Positions 7,630 to 14,981 of a stretch of DNA of 26,332 nucleotides are shown here, in pieces. Each line of letters begins with the position of its first letter. The first letter of the stretch is position 1. Where the stretch lies: the NCBI GenBank assembly GCA_046081905.1, contig JBJTWS010000017.1, positions 1-26,332 of the forward strand, given 5' to 3'. The position numbers and the translations under genes were made by a program. A model generated the notes under the pieces. It saw nothing but the letters and a program-made list of their open reading frames with translations. It searched no databases and was not told the origin of the DNA. This DNA comes from CBW1002 sp046081905. Lineage in GTDB: Bacteria > Cyanobacteriota > Cyanobacteriia > PCC-6307 > Cyanobiaceae.

Positions 7630-9057
7630 ATGCCTGTCCTTGAGCCCGGAGCCGCGGCCTACGAGGCCACCCTTGCCGCCCTCTTCCACGGGGAGGCGGC
7701 CGCCTCCTCCCCGGCGGCCGTGGTGCAGCCCGCCACGCGGGAGGAGGTGATCGCGGCCCTGGCCTGGGCCCGGGAGCGCTCGCTGCCGGTGTGCATGCGC
7801 AGCGGCAGCCACAGCCGCTTCTGCGCCCTCAACGGCAGCCTGGTGATCGATGCCTCCCGCTTCCTGGGCGGGATCACCGTGGCGGCGGGAACGGTGCGCC
7901 TGGGGGCCGGCGCCACGATGGGGGCGGTGCTGGAGGCCCTGGCCCCCCACGGGCTTGCCCTCTCGGTGGGCACCCATCCCACCCCCGGACTGGGGCTGGT
8001 GCTGCAGGGGGGCATCGGCCACCTCAGCCGCAGCCAGGGCCTCACGATCGATCGGATCCGCGCGATCCATGGCGTTCGCCCGGCAGACGGGGCCCCCTTT
8101 GCGATCAACGCCCAGGGCTGGATCGGCCCCCCGCCGCCGGCCGGGGGGGATCCGGCCCGGCTCTGGACCCTGCTGCGGGGGGCGGCCCCCTTCCTGGCCG
8201 TGGTGACGGAGGTGGTGCTGGAGCCCCTGCCGCGGGTCCCTCTGAGGGTGCAGCGGGCCCTGCATCAGCTCGAGGACCTGGAGGCCTTGCTCTCCTGTGC
8301 GGAAGGGCTGCCGCGGGGCTGCTCCTGTTCGTTGGTGCTGGCCGACCGGCCGGATGCGCCCGGTGCTGCCGTGCTGAGCTTCGCGGTGGCCTGCGACGAG
8401 GAAGGCCGCAGCGCCATGGCCCAGCTGTGCGGGAACTGGACGGCCGCCGGCGCGGCCCCAGCCCTGGCGGGGCCCTGGACCACGGAGGCTGCCGGTCTGG
8501 AGGGCTGCCCCCCCTTCGATCTGCCCCGGAGTGATGGCAGCACGCCGGAGCTGCCTCCGCCGGCGCGCGATCGCCATGGCCGCGACCGCACCCAGATCTT
8601 CTCCCTGCTGCTGCCGGCGGGCCAGGTGGCCCAGGGGCTGGCGGAGCGGCTGCGGCGGGCGGCGGCCGCGGCGCCGAACCGCTCCTGCTGGATCGATCTG
8701 CAGCATCTCGGTGGCGCCATGGCCGCCGTGCCGCCGACGGCCACCGCCTTTGCGGGCCGCGCCGCCGAATGGTCGGTGTTGATCACGGCCCTGTGGGAGG
8801 CCGACGACCACGCCATGGCGACCCTGGCGGCGGACTGGGCCGAGGCCTGCTTCCTGGATCTCGAGCCCCTGGCCTGCGGGCTCTACATCACCGAGCGCCA
8901 TCCCGAGGCGAGCCTGGCGGAACGGGAGCTGCGGCTGGCCTTCGGCGAGCACCTCGAGAGCCTGCGGGCGTGGCGGGGTGCCTGGGATCCGGAGGGGATG
9001 CTGCCGTCGCTGCTGAAGAATGCTTGCGCCATGGGGGGGCCGGAAGGATCTTCGTAG
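7630..9057 (+). CDS. FAD-binding (PCMH/BBE-type) oxidoreductase
   Basis: This 475-residue flavoprotein belongs to the berberine-bridge-enzyme/PCMH family of FAD oxidases. The N-terminal FAD domain contains VVQPATREEV (31-40) and RSGSHS (57-62), whose H61 is the usual site of covalent flavin attachment. VRLGAGATMGAVLEAL and a Gly-rich LVLQGGIGHLSRSQGL block (123-138) follow. The cysteine that gives bicovalent FAD in some members is absent (TPGLGLVLQGG). The end, FGEHLESLRAWRGAWDPEGM, matches the BBE C-terminal block. The frame is open far upstream inside the previous gene, and the ATG after the 23-base gap was chosen. No signal peptide is seen. The substrate cannot be deduced. Confidence 0.85.
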   Translation: MPVLEPGAAAYEATLAALFHGEAAASSPAAVVQPATREEVIAALAWARERSLPVCMRSGSHSRFCALNGSLVIDASRFLGGITVAAGTVRLGAGATMGAVLEALAPHGLALSVGTHPTPGLGLVLQGGIGHLSRSQGLTIDRIRAIHGVRPADGAPFAINAQGWIGPPPPAGGDPARLWTLLRGAAPFLAVVTEVVLEPLPRVPLRVQRALHQLEDLEALLSCAEGLPRGCSCSLVLADRPDAPGAAVLSFAVACDEEGRSAMAQLCGNWTAAGAAPALAGPWTTEAAGLEGCPPFDLPRSDGSTPELPPPARDRHGRDRTQIFSLLLPAGQVAQGLAERLRRAAAAAPNRSCWIDLQHLGGAMAAVPPTATAFAGRAAEWSVLITALWEADDHAMATLAADWAEACFLDLEPLACGLYITERHPEASLAERELRLAFGEHLESLRAWRGAWDPEGMLPSLLKNACAMGGPEGSS

Positions 9058-9075
9058 CTTGAGGGTGATTTTCTG

Positions 9076-9091
9076 CCGGTGCATGCACCGG
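9076..9091. promoter_or_regulatory. 16-base perfect palindrome just upstream of the deaminase gene
   Basis: CCGGTGCATGCACCGG is a perfect 16-base palindrome ending eight bases before the ATG at 9100. Such a site could bind a dimeric repressor or form a short RNA hairpin blocking ribosome access. It also covers the alternative GTG start at 9079, which is one reason for preferring the ATG. No regulator is known from the sequence. Confidence 0.4.
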
Positions 9092-9099
9092 AAGCTGCC

Positions 9100-9579
9100 A
9101 TGGCTACGGAGCAGGACAAGCAGCACATGCGGGAGGCGATCAAGCTCATGCGGGAGGCCGGAGTGGTGAACAAGACCGGCGGCCCCTTCGGTTGCGTGAT
9201 CGTGAAGGATGGCCAGGTGATCGGTGCGTCCGGCAACAGCGTGATGCGGGATCACGATCCCTCCGCCCATGCCGAGGTGAATGCGATCCGGCAGGCCTGC
9301 CAATCCCTGCAGAGCGTGGATCTCACGGGAGCGGTGATGTACACGAGCTGCGAATGCTGCCCGATGTGCTACGCCACCGCCTACTGGGCACGGATCTCGA
9401 AAATCTATTATGCGGCCGGCTGGCAGGATTATGCCGATCTCTTCGATGATGCCAATATCGGTGATGATCTTTCCCTGCCCTATCCGGAGCGCCGCCTCGC
9501 TCCCGAGCAGATGCTGCAGGAGGAGGCAGGCGTGGTGTGGGAGGAGTTCCGCCAGCTGCCCGACGGGGCCCGCTATTGA
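9100..9579 (+). CDS. Guanine-deaminase-like nucleobase/nucleoside deaminase
   Basis: This zinc-dependent cytidine-deaminase-fold protein has 159 residues from the ATG at 9100. The GTG at 9079 would add seven residues. GGPFGCVIVKDG (28-39) precedes the active site HAEVNA (H57, E59 proton shuttle) and TSCECCPMC, whose C87 and C90 complete the zinc site. The closest recalled pattern is Bacillus guanine deaminase: the same IYWAR-type segment after the zinc site, an FDD segment further on, and a C-terminal Tyr. This suggests guanine to xanthine plus ammonia, which would fit nitrogen salvage. tRNA adenosine or cytosine deaminases are less likely alternatives. It is preceded by a palindrome and followed by a stem-loop, so it may be regulated apart from its neighbours. 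Confidence 0.86.
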   Translation: MATEQDKQHMREAIKLMREAGVVNKTGGPFGCVIVKDGQVIGASGNSVMRDHDPSAHAEVNAIRQACQSLQSVDLTGAVMYTSCECCPMCYATAYWARISKIYYAAGWQDYADLFDDANIGDDLSLPYPERRLAPEQMLQEEAGVVWEEFRQLPDGARY

Positions 9580-9581
9580 TC

Positions 9582-9609
9582 GGATCCAGGGAGGTTCTCC
9601 CTACGATCC
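9582..9609 (+). terminator. Stem-loop between the deaminase gene and moaB
   Basis: Two bases after the deaminase stop, GGATC-c-AGGGAG-gtt-CTCCCT-ac-GATCC forms a stem of 6 + 5 base pairs with a small internal loop and a 3-base loop. It ends about 20 bases before the moaB start. No run of T follows, so it is not a textbook intrinsic terminator. It could still attenuate transcription or stabilise the upstream message. Confidence 0.4.
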
Positions 9610-9629
9610 AGGCACCGCCGGGATCAATC

Positions 9630-10160
9630 GTGGTGAGCCTCTCCATCGCCCTGCTCACGGTGTCCGATCGCCGCACCCTGGCGGACGATCCCAGTGGCGA
9701 TGCCCTGGCGCAGCGGCTGGGGGAGGCGGGCCATCGGCTGCAGGAGCGAACGCTCTGCCCGGATGATCGCTATGCGATCCGCGCCATCCTGAGCCACTGG
9801 ATCGCCGATCCGGCGGTGCAGGTGGTGCTCAGCAGCGGCGGCACCGGCCTCACCGGCCGCGATGGCACCCCCGAGGCGGTGGCGCCCCTGCTCGACAAGA
9901 CGATCGAGGGCTTCGGGGAACTCTTCCGGGTGCTTTCGTTCGAGTCCATCGGCACCAGCACCCTCCAGAGCCGCTGCCTGGCCGGGGTGGCGAACGGCAC
10001 CGTGATCTTCGTGCTGCCCGGCTCCCTCGACGCGGTGAGCACCGCCTGGGATCGGCTGATCCGGGCTCAGCTCGACGCCGGCACCCGCCCCTGCAATCTG
10101 GTGCAGCTGCTGCCGCGGCTCACCGAGTCGGCCGATCACCCCGCGCCCGCGCCGGGATGA
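9630..10160 (+). CDS. moaB: Molybdenum cofactor biosynthesis protein B (MoaB/MogA family)
   Basis: Members of this family adenylylate molybdopterin (the MogA role) before MoeA inserts molybdate. The 176-residue protein starts with ALLTVSDRRT and carries the molybdopterin-binding motif SSGGTGLTGRDGTPEAV. PLLDKTIEGFGELFR and a VLPGSLDAV segment follow, all typical. The likely start is one of two consecutive GTG codons (9630 or 9633), because no ATG lies close to the first conserved strand. The stop overlaps the next gene in an ATGA junction (10157-10160), implying translational coupling. It stands apart from moaC/moeA and moaD/moaE but completes the same pathway within the window. No defect is seen. 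Confidence 0.92.
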   Translation: MVSLSIALLTVSDRRTLADDPSGDALAQRLGEAGHRLQERTLCPDDRYAIRAILSHWIADPAVQVVLSSGGTGLTGRDGTPEAVAPLLDKTIEGFGELFRVLSFESIGTSTLQSRCLAGVANGTVIFVLPGSLDAVSTAWDRLIRAQLDAGTRPCNLVQLLPRLTESADHPAPAPG

Positions 10161-11458
10161 GCGCGCCGCCGCGGCTGGCGTCGCCGGCGCGGCGGGAGGC
10201 GCTGCTGGCCTGGGTGCGCCGCCACCGGGTGCTGCTGGCCCCCCTGGCGCTGCGGCTCACGGCCGAACTGGCGGAGGCGTTGCGGCTTGATCCCGCCACC
10301 GCCGGGCTGCGGCTGGAGCTGGCCGGCTCCCTGGAGGCGGGAGGGGACATCACCCTGGCGGCGGCCGTGCTGGCCCGGGAGGTGGGGGCGGTGGTGGCGT
10401 TTCTGGATCCAACCGCACCGGTGGGTTCCCCGCCGGAGCTGCCGATGCTGCTGCGGGCCTGCCAGACCAGCGACGTGCCGCTGCTGCTGAACGAGGCCGC
10501 CGCCACCCTGGCCCTGCGGGGTCTTTCCCGCGGCCGCCTGGCCGTGCTGCTCTTCAATCCGGTGGCCGGCCAGCGGGATCCGAACCAGGACCTGGCCCAG
10601 ATCCGCGCGCTGCTCGAGCCGCAGCTGCAGGTGCAGGTGTGCCTCACCCAGCCGGATCTCGATCCCGCCGAGCAGATCCGGGCGCTGCTGGGTCCCCTGC
10701 GGGCCCGCCAGGCGCGGCAGCCCGATTCGGCGCTGGTGCTCGCCAGTGGTGGGGATGGCACCGTCTCCGCGGTGGCGGGCGCCCTTCTCGGCAGTGATCT
10801 GCCCCTGGGGGTGATCCCCCGCGGCACCGCCAATGCCTTCGCCGGCGCCCTCGGCATCCCCACCGACCTGGCCGGGGCCTGCCGGACGGTGCTGGCGGGC
10901 CACACCCAGCGGATGGATGCGGCCCTCTGCAACGACACGCCGATGGTGCTGCTGGCGGGGGTGGGGTTCGAGGCCGGCATGGTGGACCGGGCGACGCGGG
11001 AACTCAAGAACCGGCTCGGATCCCTGGCCTACGTGCTGGCGGGGGCCCAGCAGCTGGTGAACCAGCAGCCCTTCCAGGCCCACCTGGAGATCGACGGCAA
11101 GGCCGTCACCCTGCAGGCCTCCGCGATCACGGTGGCGAACGCGGCGCCCGGCACCTCGGTGCTGGCCCAGGGCTTCGGCCGGGTGATCCCCGACGACGGC
11201 CTCCTGGAGGTGACGGTGGCCACCTCCACCGACCGGCTCCAGGGCCTGCAGGCCCTGGCCAGCCTGGTGGCCTCGGCTGTGGTGCAGACGCCCGTGCCGC
11301 ACGAGGATCTGCTCTGTCTGCGGGCCCGCCGCATCACCATCGCCACGGCCACCCCCCAGAAGCTGGTGGTGGATGGCGAGATGCTCGAGGGCGACCGCTT
11401 CTGCTTCGCGTGCCTGCCCGGCAGTCTGCGGGTGTTTGCCCCCTGGCCGCTGCCCTAG
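10157..11458 (+). CDS. Degenerate methylglyoxal-synthase-like domain fused to a diacylglycerol/lipid-kinase catalytic domain
   Basis: This 433-residue two-domain protein has, at residues 12 to about 125, a methylglyoxal-synthase-like region: AWVRRHRVLLAPL, then EAGGDITLA, AVVAFLDP and LLRACQTSDVPLLLNEAAATLAL. From about residue 128 a DAGK/YegS-type lipid kinase domain follows, with LLFNPVAGQ, the nucleotide-binding GGDGTVSAVAG and GVIPRGTANAFA. Methylglyoxal synthase residues appear lost: the TGTTG phosphate loop is replaced by LTAELAEA, and the PHDPDV His and Asp are replaced by SPPELP. The N-terminal domain may therefore be a non-catalytic binding module. The kinase motifs are intact. The gene is coupled to moaB by ATGA and shares its stop, CTAG, with tetR on the other strand. 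Confidence 0.87.
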   Translation: MSAPPRLASPARREALLAWVRRHRVLLAPLALRLTAELAEALRLDPATAGLRLELAGSLEAGGDITLAAAVLAREVGAVVAFLDPTAPVGSPPELPMLLRACQTSDVPLLLNEAAATLALRGLSRGRLAVLLFNPVAGQRDPNQDLAQIRALLEPQLQVQVCLTQPDLDPAEQIRALLGPLRARQARQPDSALVLASGGDGTVSAVAGALLGSDLPLGVIPRGTANAFAGALGIPTDLAGACRTVLAGHTQRMDAALCNDTPMVLLAGVGFEAGMVDRATRELKNRLGSLAYVLAGAQQLVNQQPFQAHLEIDGKAVTLQASAITVANAAPGTSVLAQGFGRVIPDDGLLEVTVATSTDRLQGLQALASLVASAVVQTPVPHEDLLCLRARRITIATATPQKLVVDGEMLEGDRFCFACLPGSLRVFAPWPLP

Positions 11459-12039
11459 AGCCCCTCCGCCAGGAGCAGGGTTTGTGCCGCCCGCCTGGCA
11501 TCGGCGGCGGCGCGGGGGGTGTGCTCCAGAAAGGCCACCACCAGGGCGCCCTCCAGCAGCAGCTGCAGCTGCCGGGCGAGGCCCTCCGGATCGCTCAGCG
11601 GCAGCTCGCGGCACTCCTGCTCCAGCAGCTGGCGGCATCCGGCCTTGAACGCCTCCGCCACCTGGTGGGGCCGCTCGCTGGGATCGGGGTATTCGCCAGC
11701 CGCCTTGAGGAAGAGGCAGCCGTGGAAGGTCGGGGCCGCCACCCATTCGGCCAGCCAGTCGAACACCGCCAGGATGCGCTCGCCCCTGCCGCCGGGCGCG
11801 GCGGTGAGACGGGTCTGGAGGGAAGCGCCGATCTCCCCGGTCAGGCGTTCGAGCACGGCGGCGATCAGTTCCTCCTTGGATCCGAACTGCTTGTAGAGGG
11901 TCATCTTGGCCACGCCGGCCTCGGCCAGGAGCGCGTCGATGCCCACGGCCCGGTAGCCCAGGCGGGAGAAGAGGGCGGTGGCGGTGTCCATCAGGGCCTC
12001 GCGCTTGGCGGAGCGGCGGCTGGGGCTCGTGGAGGCCAT
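11455..12039 (-). CDS. TetR-family transcriptional regulator
   Basis: This 194-residue repressor-type protein has an N-terminal TetR helix-turn-helix (about 12-60) with the pattern ALFSRLGYRAVGIDALLAEA, then GVAKMTLYKQFGSKEEL. The helical C-terminal ligand domain contains FHGCLFLKAAGEYPD, seen in the YxaF/LmrA-like and related subgroups. The frame is open beyond the start, but the family pattern begins just after the ATG at 12037-12039. It is divergent from a glutathione S-transferase gene, and the 117-base gap carries two similar inverted-repeat sites. It probably represses itself and the GST/flavoprotein pair until an electrophile or aromatic inducer binds. The inducer is unknown. Its stop codon overlaps that of the kinase fusion. 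Confidence 0.9.
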   Translation of the reverse strand: MASTSPSRRSAKREALMDTATALFSRLGYRAVGIDALLAEAGVAKMTLYKQFGSKEELIAAVLERLTGEIGASLQTRLTAAPGGRGERILAVFDWLAEWVAAPTFHGCLFLKAAGEYPDPSERPHQVAEAFKAGCRQLLEQECRELPLSDPEGLARQLQLLLEGALVVAFLEHTPRAAADARRAAQTLLLAEGL

Positions 12040-12070
12040 GGCTGGGAACGGCTGGCTGGAGCCTACGAAA

Positions 12071-12116
12071 TAGACAGAAAGGTCTGCTACCTTGAAAGAG
12101 CAGAAGGGTCTGTCTA
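12071..12116. promoter_or_regulatory. Paired TetR-type operator between tetR and the GST gene
   Basis: Two related inverted repeats lie in the tetR/GST gap. Site A is 12071-12089 (TAGACAGAAAGGTCTGCTA) and site B is 12097-12116 (AGAGCAGAAGGGTCTGTCTA). Each has the core CAGA-N4-TCTG. The reverse complement of B matches A at both ends (TAGACAGA...TCTGCT), so the sites face each other. A further GGTCTGTC half-site starts at 12121. The layout is what a TetR dimer controlling both divergent promoters would need. Binding is inferred. Confidence 0.62.
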
Positions 12117-12156
12117 CCCCGGTCTGTCGACCCCGCTTCCTCCGCCCGCCGCCGCC

Positions 12157-12801
12157 ATGCTGCGTCTCCACGGCCACGAACTCTCCGGCAACAGCTACAA
12201 GGTGCGCCTGCTGCTCGATCTGCTCGGGCTCCCCTACGAATGGGTGCGGGTGGATCTGCTCCAGGGCGAACACAAAGGGCCGGCCTTCCTCGCGCTCAAT
12301 CCCTTCGGACAGGTGCCCGTCCTGGAGGAGGTGGGCACCACTCCCGAAGAACGGGGCACCGTTCTGGCCGATGCCCAGGCGATTCTTTTCTATCTCGCCG
12401 CCTCCCAGGGGGATGGCCTGTGGCTTCCCACCGATCCCCTCGAGCAGGCCCGCGTGGTGCGCTGGCTCTCCACGGCCGCCGGTGAGGTGCGGCAGGGCCC
12501 CGAGAGTGCCCGGCTGCATCATCTCTTCGGCGTGAAGGCGATTCCGATCGGGCGCGCCCAGGAGAAGGCCGCCTTTCTTCTGGAGCAACTGGAGCGGCAC
12601 CTGGGCCAGCGGCTCTGGCTGGAGCTGGATCGCCCCACCATCGCCGACCTGGCCGTGTTCCCCTACGTGGCCCTCGCGGGCGATGGCGGCATCGACCTGG
12701 CCCCCTACCCCCAGGTGCGGGCCTGGATTCGCCGCATCCAGGCCCTGCCCGGCTATCGCCCCATGGCCGGTCTGGACGCCGCCGCGGCCCCCCAGCCATG
12801 A
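12157..12801 (+). CDS. Glutathione S-transferase family protein
   Basis: This cytosolic glutathione S-transferase-like enzyme has 214 residues. The N-terminal thioredoxin-fold domain (1-83) shows LHGHELSGNSYKVRLLLDLLG with Ser10/Ser13 as candidate catalytic residues. NPFGQVPVLEE (48-58) supplies the cis-Pro, and ADAQAILFYL (71-80) stands where the glutathione-binding E/D-S-x-A-I motif normally lies. The helical C-terminal domain contains RPTIADLAVFPYVAL, the usual N-capping motif with D164. It would conjugate or reduce electrophiles. It is divergent from tetR, with two operator-like sites between them, and its stop overlaps the next start in an ATGA junction, so it leads a detoxification operon. 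The substrate is unknown. Confidence 0.9.
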   Translation: MLRLHGHELSGNSYKVRLLLDLLGLPYEWVRVDLLQGEHKGPAFLALNPFGQVPVLEEVGTTPEERGTVLADAQAILFYLAASQGDGLWLPTDPLEQARVVRWLSTAAGEVRQGPESARLHHLFGVKAIPIGRAQEKAAFLLEQLERHLGQRLWLELDRPTIADLAVFPYVALAGDGGIDLAPYPQVRAWIRRIQALPGYRPMAGLDAAAAPQP

Positions 12802-13244
12802 GCCGCCACTACCTCCAGCGCCATTTCACCCCCGCCGTGCGGGAAGCCCAGCGGGAGGCCTATGGCCAGAGCGCTCCGGTGCCGGATGCGCCGGAGCCCG
12901 ATGGGTTGGGGGAGCGGGAAGTCGCCTTTATTGCCGCCCGCGACAGTTTCTATCTCGCCAGCCTCACCGAAACCGGGGCGCCGTACCTCCAGCATCGCGG
13001 CGGTCCGGTGGGCTTTCTGCAGGTGCTCGACGGGCGCACCATCGGCTTCGTGGATTGCGGCGGCAACCGGCAACTGCTCACGGTGGGCCATCTGCGTCGC
13101 GATCCGCGGGTGGCCCTGTTCCTGATGGATTACCCCAACCGCCGCCGCCTGAAGATTGACGGCCTCGCCGAGGTTCTGCCGCTGCAGCAACCCGGCGGGG
13201 AGGGGGAACGATTCCTGCGCATCACCGTGGAGGCGTTCGACTAG
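12798..13244 (+). CDS. PNPOx-like FMN-binding flavoprotein, cut short by an amber codon
   Basis: This is a pyridoxamine-phosphate-oxidase-like split-barrel flavoprotein. It shows the segments ARDSFYLASLTETGAPYLQHRGGP, GFVDCGGNRQ, VALFLMDYPNRRRLKIDG and ITVEAFD. The frame ends in TAG at 13242-13244 after 148 residues. In the homologues I recall, the text continues AFDWNCPQ, and here the codons right after the TAG read NCPQFITPRYT. A Trp codon (TGG) therefore seems to have become TAG by one substitution. The start overlaps the GST stop (ATGA), so it is coupled to the GST gene. The truncated protein keeps most of the barrel but loses the conserved C-terminal motif, so it may be inactive or read through. 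Confidence 0.82.
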   Translation: MSRHYLQRHFTPAVREAQREAYGQSAPVPDAPEPDGLGEREVAFIAARDSFYLASLTETGAPYLQHRGGPVGFLQVLDGRTIGFVDCGGNRQLLTVGHLRRDPRVALFLMDYPNRRRLKIDGLAEVLPLQQPGGEGERFLRITVEAFD

Positions 13245-13358
13245 AACTGCCCGCAGTTCATCACGCCGCGCTACACGGCGGCGGAGGTGGAAGCCCGCCT
13301 CGCCAGCACGGGCGGCGTCTGGAATCCCAACGGGGAGGAACGGCCTGGCTCTCCCTGA
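13242..13358 (+). pseudogene. C-terminal remnant of the PNPOx-like gene after the in-frame TAG
   Basis: Reading on in the same frame after TAG at 13242-13244 gives 37 more codons, starting NCPQFITPRYTAAEVEARLA and ending at TGA 13356-13358. These residues match the usual C-terminus of this flavoprotein family. The full ancestral gene was therefore 12798-13358, about 186 residues. No frameshift is needed. The piece has no start of its own. Confidence 0.78.
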
Positions 13359-13412
13359 ATCTTCCCCGTAGCATCGAGGCCACCTGGGGCCCTGCAAGCC
13401 CGCCGATCGTCT

Positions 13413-14981
13413 GTGGTGGCTGCCGCTCCGGTGTCTCCCCTCCCGCGTGAGATCCCCGTTCTCGTGGTGGGCGCCGGCCCCACCGGTCTCCTGCTCGCCG
13501 CTGAACTGAGGCGCCGGGAGGTGCCCACGCTGCTGATCGACGCCCGTTCGGAGGCGTTGCACTGGGATCGCGCCACCGTGATCCATCCGCTCTCGCTCGA
13601 ACTGTTCGAGTCCCTCGGGCTGATCGAGGAATTCCTCGCCGCGGGTTGCCAGCAGCGCAGGATCCTGATCCACGCCGATGGCTGCCGTTTGGCGGAGCTG
13701 GATCTGGCGGACTGCGGCAGCCGCTATGGCTTCAACCTGGGCCTCTCCGAAGAGGTGACCGAATCCATCCTCCTGGCCCACCTGGAACGCCAGGGCGGCG
13801 GGGTGCAGCGCTCCTGCCGGCTGGTGGGGCTCCGTCCCCAGGCGGAGGGCGTGATCGCCACGATCGCTGGCCCCGAGGGGGAGCAGCAGCTCCTGGCCCG
13901 CTGGGTGGTGGGGTGTGAAGGCCTGCGCAGCACCACCCGCGAGCTGAGCGGGATCGCCTTCGAGGGCCACCCCATCGCCCGTCCCTGGGCCGTGTTCGAT
14001 GCCACCGTCGACGGCTGGTCCGATGCCTACGAGGCCAACGCCGCCTACCTCGACGACTCCCCGCTGATCCTCACCGCCCTGCCCGGTCGGCGCTGGCGGG
14101 TGTACCTGCGGCCCACCTCCGAGGAGGGCGATCTGGTGGCGGAGGCCGCGGCCGTGCTGCAGCGCTATCTCCCCGGGGCGCGGTTCACGGAGGTGGAGAA
14201 CCCCAGCCGCTTCCATTGCCACACCCGGGTGGCCGGCCGCTTTCGCTCCGGTGCCGTGTTCCTGGCGGGGGATGCCGCCCATGTGTGCTCCCCCGCCGAG
14301 GGCCATGGCATGAACTGCGGGCTGCACGATGCGGCCAACCTGGTCTGGAAGCTGGCCCTGGTGCAGCACGGAGCGGCCGGAGAAACCCTGCTCGACAGCT
14401 ACGAAGCCGAGCGGCGGCCGGTGGCCGAGCAGATCACCCGCTCCGGCGATGCCACCGAGGAGGCCCACGGTCTGCAGGGGCAGGAGGAACGCGCCGCCCG
14501 CAACCGGGCGATCGCCGCGATGGCTGCCGATCCGGCGGCGCGGCAGCACGAGGTGGTGGCGGAAACCGAGATGAACCTCACCTATGCCGGCTCCCCGATC
14601 ACCTGCGGCGCCGATCTCCCCCTGGGGGGCGGGCAGCGGCTGCCCACCACCATGGCGTTGCCGGCCGCCGCTGGCGGCGGCTTCCTGCAGGAGCACACCC
14701 ACCGCCGCGGCCACACCCTGCTGCTCCTGGGCGATCGCGCTGCCGATGCTGCGGAGCTCACGGCCCTGCAGGCTGCACTGGAACGCCATGCCGCCACCTC
14801 CCGGCTGGTGGAGGCGGTGGTGGTGCTGCCCCTGGATCAGCCCCACACCCTCGACCTCGGCCCCCTCACATTGCTGGCGGTGCGCCCGGATGGCTTCATC
14901 GGTCTGCGCGCCGATGCCGACCATCTCCCGGCGGTGCAGCGCTACGAAGATCTGGTGCTTCAGAACTCCAGCGGATACTGA
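13413..14981 (+). CDS. FAD-dependent aromatic monooxygenase (PHBH/phenol hydroxylase-like)
   Basis: This 522-residue class A flavoprotein monooxygenase would use NAD(P)H and oxygen to hydroxylate an aromatic compound. GAGPTG (20-25) is the dinucleotide-binding loop. WVVGCEGLRSTTRE (164-177) stands for the DG motif. GDAAHVCSPAEGHGMNCGLHDAANLVWKLA (starting at 286) is the second FAD-binding block, with GD contacting ribose. A thioredoxin-like C-terminal domain (about 395-522) resembles the one in phenol hydroxylase/PheA types. The start is GTG at 13413 or the next GTG at 13416. It lies 54 bases after the broken flavoprotein gene and might belong to the same detoxification unit. The 3' end overlaps the kinase gene on the other strand by 22 bases. 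The substrate is unknown. Confidence 0.88.
   Translation: MVAAAPVSPLPREIPVLVVGAGPTGLLLAAELRRREVPTLLIDARSEALHWDRATVIHPLSLELFESLGLIEEFLAAGCQQRRILIHADGCRLAELDLADCGSRYGFNLGLSEEVTESILLAHLERQGGGVQRSCRLVGLRPQAEGVIATIAGPEGEQQLLARWVVGCEGLRSTTRELSGIAFEGHPIARPWAVFDATVDGWSDAYEANAAYLDDSPLILTALPGRRWRVYLRPTSEEGDLVAEAAAVLQRYLPGARFTEVENPSRFHCHTRVAGRFRSGAVFLAGDAAHVCSPAEGHGMNCGLHDAANLVWKLALVQHGAAGETLLDSYEAERRPVAEQITRSGDATEEAHGLQGQEERAARNRAIAAMAADPAARQHEVVAETEMNLTYAGSPITCGADLPLGGGQRLPTTMALPAAAGGGFLQEHTHRRGHTLLLLGDRAADAAELTALQAALERHAATSRLVEAVVVLPLDQPHTLDLGPLTLLAVRPDGFIGLRADADHLPAVQRYEDLVLQNSSGY

Noticed and set aside
7291..9303. A minus-strand open frame of 670 codons opposite the FAD oxidase
   Set aside because: Composition and lack of motifs mark it as a shadow of the plus-strand flavoprotein gene.
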